Assembly (NCBI GenBank): GCA_937868095.1
Contig: CALMLO010000066.1
Coordinates: forward strand, 49,982-113,981
Length of the DNA stretch: 64,000 nucleotides
Reading direction: 5' to 3'
DNA from: an uncultured Phycisphaerales bacterium
GTDB lineage: Bacteria; Planctomycetota; Phycisphaerae; Sedimentisphaerales; Anaerohalosphaeraceae
Shown: piece by piece, positions 62,546-64,000 of the stretch
Layout of the letters: every line of letters starts with the position of its first letter
How positions within the stretch are numbered: position 1 is the first letter of the stretch
Notes under the pieces: model-generated
The model's input: only the letters and a program-made list of their open reading frames with translations
Databases searched by the model: none
What the model was told of the DNA's origin: nothing
Made by a program: the position numbers and the translations under genes

Positions 62546-63880
62546 TTACTCATCAAACATCCGTTTTTTCCGCAGGATGTGATGATAATGCTGCGCAAAC
62601 CGATGCGCCTCATCGCGCACATACTGAAGCAGTTTGCGAACAGGGGAAACCGCCGAAAGCCGCACCGGCTCCGCCCGCCCAGGCAGATAAATCAATTCCT
62701 CTCGTTTGGCAATCGCCGCCAGATTCGGCATCGGTGCGCCCATCTCCTTCAGCGCCTCCGCCGCCGCGTGCAGCTGACCAGGCCCCCCGTCAATCAGCAC
62801 CAAATCAGGCCACAGTTCCTCTCCCCCCATCGCATGTTTATACCGTCGCCCGACAACTTCCTTCAAAGCAGCAAAATCATCCCCGCCGCGGACCGTTTTA
62901 ATACGAAATCGCCGGTAGCCGTCCTTAAAGGGACGCCCGTCAATAAACTGCACCATCGCCCCTACCGTTTCGCTGCCGGCCAGATGAGCAATATCAAACC
63001 CCTCAATAATCCGAATCGGCTGCGGACTTTTCAGCAGCTGCTGCAGTTTAACCAGTCCCTCTGTCGGGTCCTGAAAAAACACCTCCGGCTGCACGTGTTC
63101 TTCCACCATTCCCCGATTGTCAAGATTCTCCAGCAGTCGAATCCGGTCCCGCAAAATAGCGGCCTCTTCAAAATCCTGCCGAGCCGATGCCTCCTGCATC
63201 CGCTTCTTCAGCGTCTGCAAAAGTGAACCGCGCCGCGAACTCAGAAAGCGGAGCAAATCCTTAATCTGCCGGCGGTAATCCTGCCGGCTGACCTTCCCCG
63301 CACACGGAGCTGTGCACTGGCGAATAGAATACAAAAGGCACGGACGAAAAAAACGCCGCCGCTCGTCATCCGCCTTAATCTCAAGCGTACACGTCCGAAA
63401 ACGGAAAATCTTCTGCAGAATCCCCAACACCTGACGCAAATCCCGCACCCCCGTAAACGGCCCGAACAGCCGGCTCCCTCCGCTTTGCGGCTTGCGAGTA
63501 ATATAAACACCCGGAAAATCCTCTCGCGTCGTAATCTCCAGATAAGGAAAAGTCTTGGAATCCTTCAAATCCGTATTATAAGGGGGATGAATATCCTTAA
63601 TCAGACGGGCTTCCTGCAGAATAGCATCCGCCTCGCTCGGCATTTCAAGATAGTCCACGTCCGCAACGCGGCTTATCATCTCCGCAATCCACGGGCTGCG
63701 GCTTTCGGCCAGATTGGCCCCGGGCTGAAAATAACTGCTCACCCGACTGCGAAGGTGCTTGCCTTTGCCGATATAAAGAACCTTCTCCTCGGCATCTTTC
63801 ATAAAATACAGACCAGGCCCCATCGGAAAGGTACGTATCTTTTCCCGAAGGGCCTCCAGTTTGTCTTCAGACAGCGGCAT
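62546..63880 (-). CDS. uvrC: Excinuclease ABC subunit UvrC, short form
   Basis: 444 residues. UvrC makes the two incisions in nucleotide excision repair. The GIY-YIG domain (about 15-100) has PGLYFMKDAEEKVLYIGKGKHLRSRVSSYF with the catalytic Arg/Glu pattern (EADAILQEARLIKDIHPPYN). A zinc-like Cys cluster (RPCLLYSIRQCTAPCAGK) and a UVR motif (FEEAAILRDRIRLLENL) follow. The RNase H-like nuclease keeps its residues in IIEGFDIAHLAGSETVGAMVQF, LVLIDGGPGQL and RDEAHRFA. It ends right after that domain, so the C-terminal helix-hairpin-helix of the usual 600-residue UvrC is missing. ATG 63880 is preferred; a GTG lies at 63898. Confidence 0.92.
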   Translation of the reverse strand: MPLSEDKLEALREKIRTFPMGPGLYFMKDAEEKVLYIGKGKHLRSRVSSYFQPGANLAESRSPWIAEMISRVADVDYLEMPSEADAILQEARLIKDIHPPYNTDLKDSKTFPYLEITTREDFPGVYITRKPQSGGSRLFGPFTGVRDLRQVLGILQKIFRFRTCTLEIKADDERRRFFRPCLLYSIRQCTAPCAGKVSRQDYRRQIKDLLRFLSSRRGSLLQTLKKRMQEASARQDFEEAAILRDRIRLLENLDNRGMVEEHVQPEVFFQDPTEGLVKLQQLLKSPQPIRIIEGFDIAHLAGSETVGAMVQFIDGRPFKDGYRRFRIKTVRGGDDFAALKEVVGRRYKHAMGGEELWPDLVLIDGGPGQLHAAAEALKEMGAPMPNLAAIAKREELIYLPGRAEPVRLSAVSPVRKLLQYVRDEAHRFAQHYHHILRKKRMFDE

Positions 63881-63953
63881 AGAAAACCATTCTACCACAT
63901 CGAAGGGAAATATTCAGCAGAACCTCACACACAAAACCCCGCCCCCTGACAAG

Positions 63954-64000
63954 GGTGGAAGATGGGATTCGAACCCACGACCCTCAGAACCACAATAGGG
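63954..64000 (-). tRNA. Partial tRNA, probably tRNA-His (GUG)
   Basis: The minus strand ends in the 3' half of a tRNA. The T arm GTGGG-TTCGAAT-CCCAT, acceptor 3' strand CTTCCAC and discriminator C match tRNA-His, whose C73 is unusual. The anticodon loop reads TTGTGGT, i.e. GUG. The visible anticodon 5' stem does not pair cleanly with TCTGA, so identity is tentative. The 5' half lies beyond the window. No CCA is encoded. Confidence 0.7.

Overview
This 64-kb window looks like chromosome from a Planctomycetota bacterium, most likely class Phycisphaerae (Sedimentisphaerales-like), with mid-50s GC by eye. The case rests on several things together: three secreted proteins with planctomycete-style dockerin EF-hand modules; two prepilin-type proteins with DUF1559-like endings; a PEP-CTERM protein; tandem zinc-ribbon membrane proteins; and an EtfBA/acyl-CoA dehydrogenase operon and ferrous iron uptake that suit an anaerobic or low-oxygen carbohydrate degrader. 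No rRNA is present, so the placement is an inference.

Layout. 0-5.7 kb: a chemotaxis block (cheW, two MCPs, and a small periplasmic Cache-type protein between them) in which the two MCPs share an almost identical 684-bp signalling cassette. 5.7-9.1 kb (minus): a GH99-like secreted glycoside hydrolase and a solitary phage-type terminase large subunit. 9.2-11 kb: a probable oriC with DnaA boxes, then dnaA. 11-19 kb: a Sel1-repeat protein, a structured RNA candidate, nadB, nrdR with its own NrdR-box promoter and a stand-alone ATP-cone protein, a YbaK-type deacylase, a PpiC lipoprotein and a PEP-CTERM protein. 19-24.8 kb: asnS with a coiled-coil insertion, a membrane protein, and an ECF sigma/anti-sigma pair. 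24.7-30.4 kb (minus): a dockerin protein, a C39-like peptidase and a pseudopilin in one operon, then tmRNA and a second pseudopilin. 30.4-36.6 kb: a UbiB/AarF kinase with a phasin-like partner, a dockerin protein, and a dtxR-feoA-feoB operon with a visible operator. 36.8-42 kb: glmS, prmC, a TatD nuclease and glyS. 42-45 kb: a large alginate-lyase-like secreted enzyme. 45-54.7 kb: a zinc-ribbon membrane protein, queD-like/mcsA/mcsB, a thioredoxin-fold protein without its cysteines, etfB-etfA-acyl-CoA dehydrogenase and a HAD phosphatase. 55-64 kb: dnaG-rpoD, an S41 protease, a metal permease behind an ECF-type promoter, a short uvrC and a partial tRNA(His).

How it fits together. Most genes are housekeeping (replication start, translation, stress and repair). 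The accessory layer is extracellular: secreted carbohydrate-active enzymes, dockerin proteins, pseudopilins and regulated envelope functions. The regulatory signals seen best are the NrdR boxes, the DtxR-type operator inside the feo promoter, and two near-identical ECF-type promoters in front of unrelated genes. The least familiar parts are the dockerin/C39-like peptidase/pseudopilin operon facing an ECF/anti-sigma pair, the ATP-cone protein behind nrdR, and the lone terminase next to oriC.
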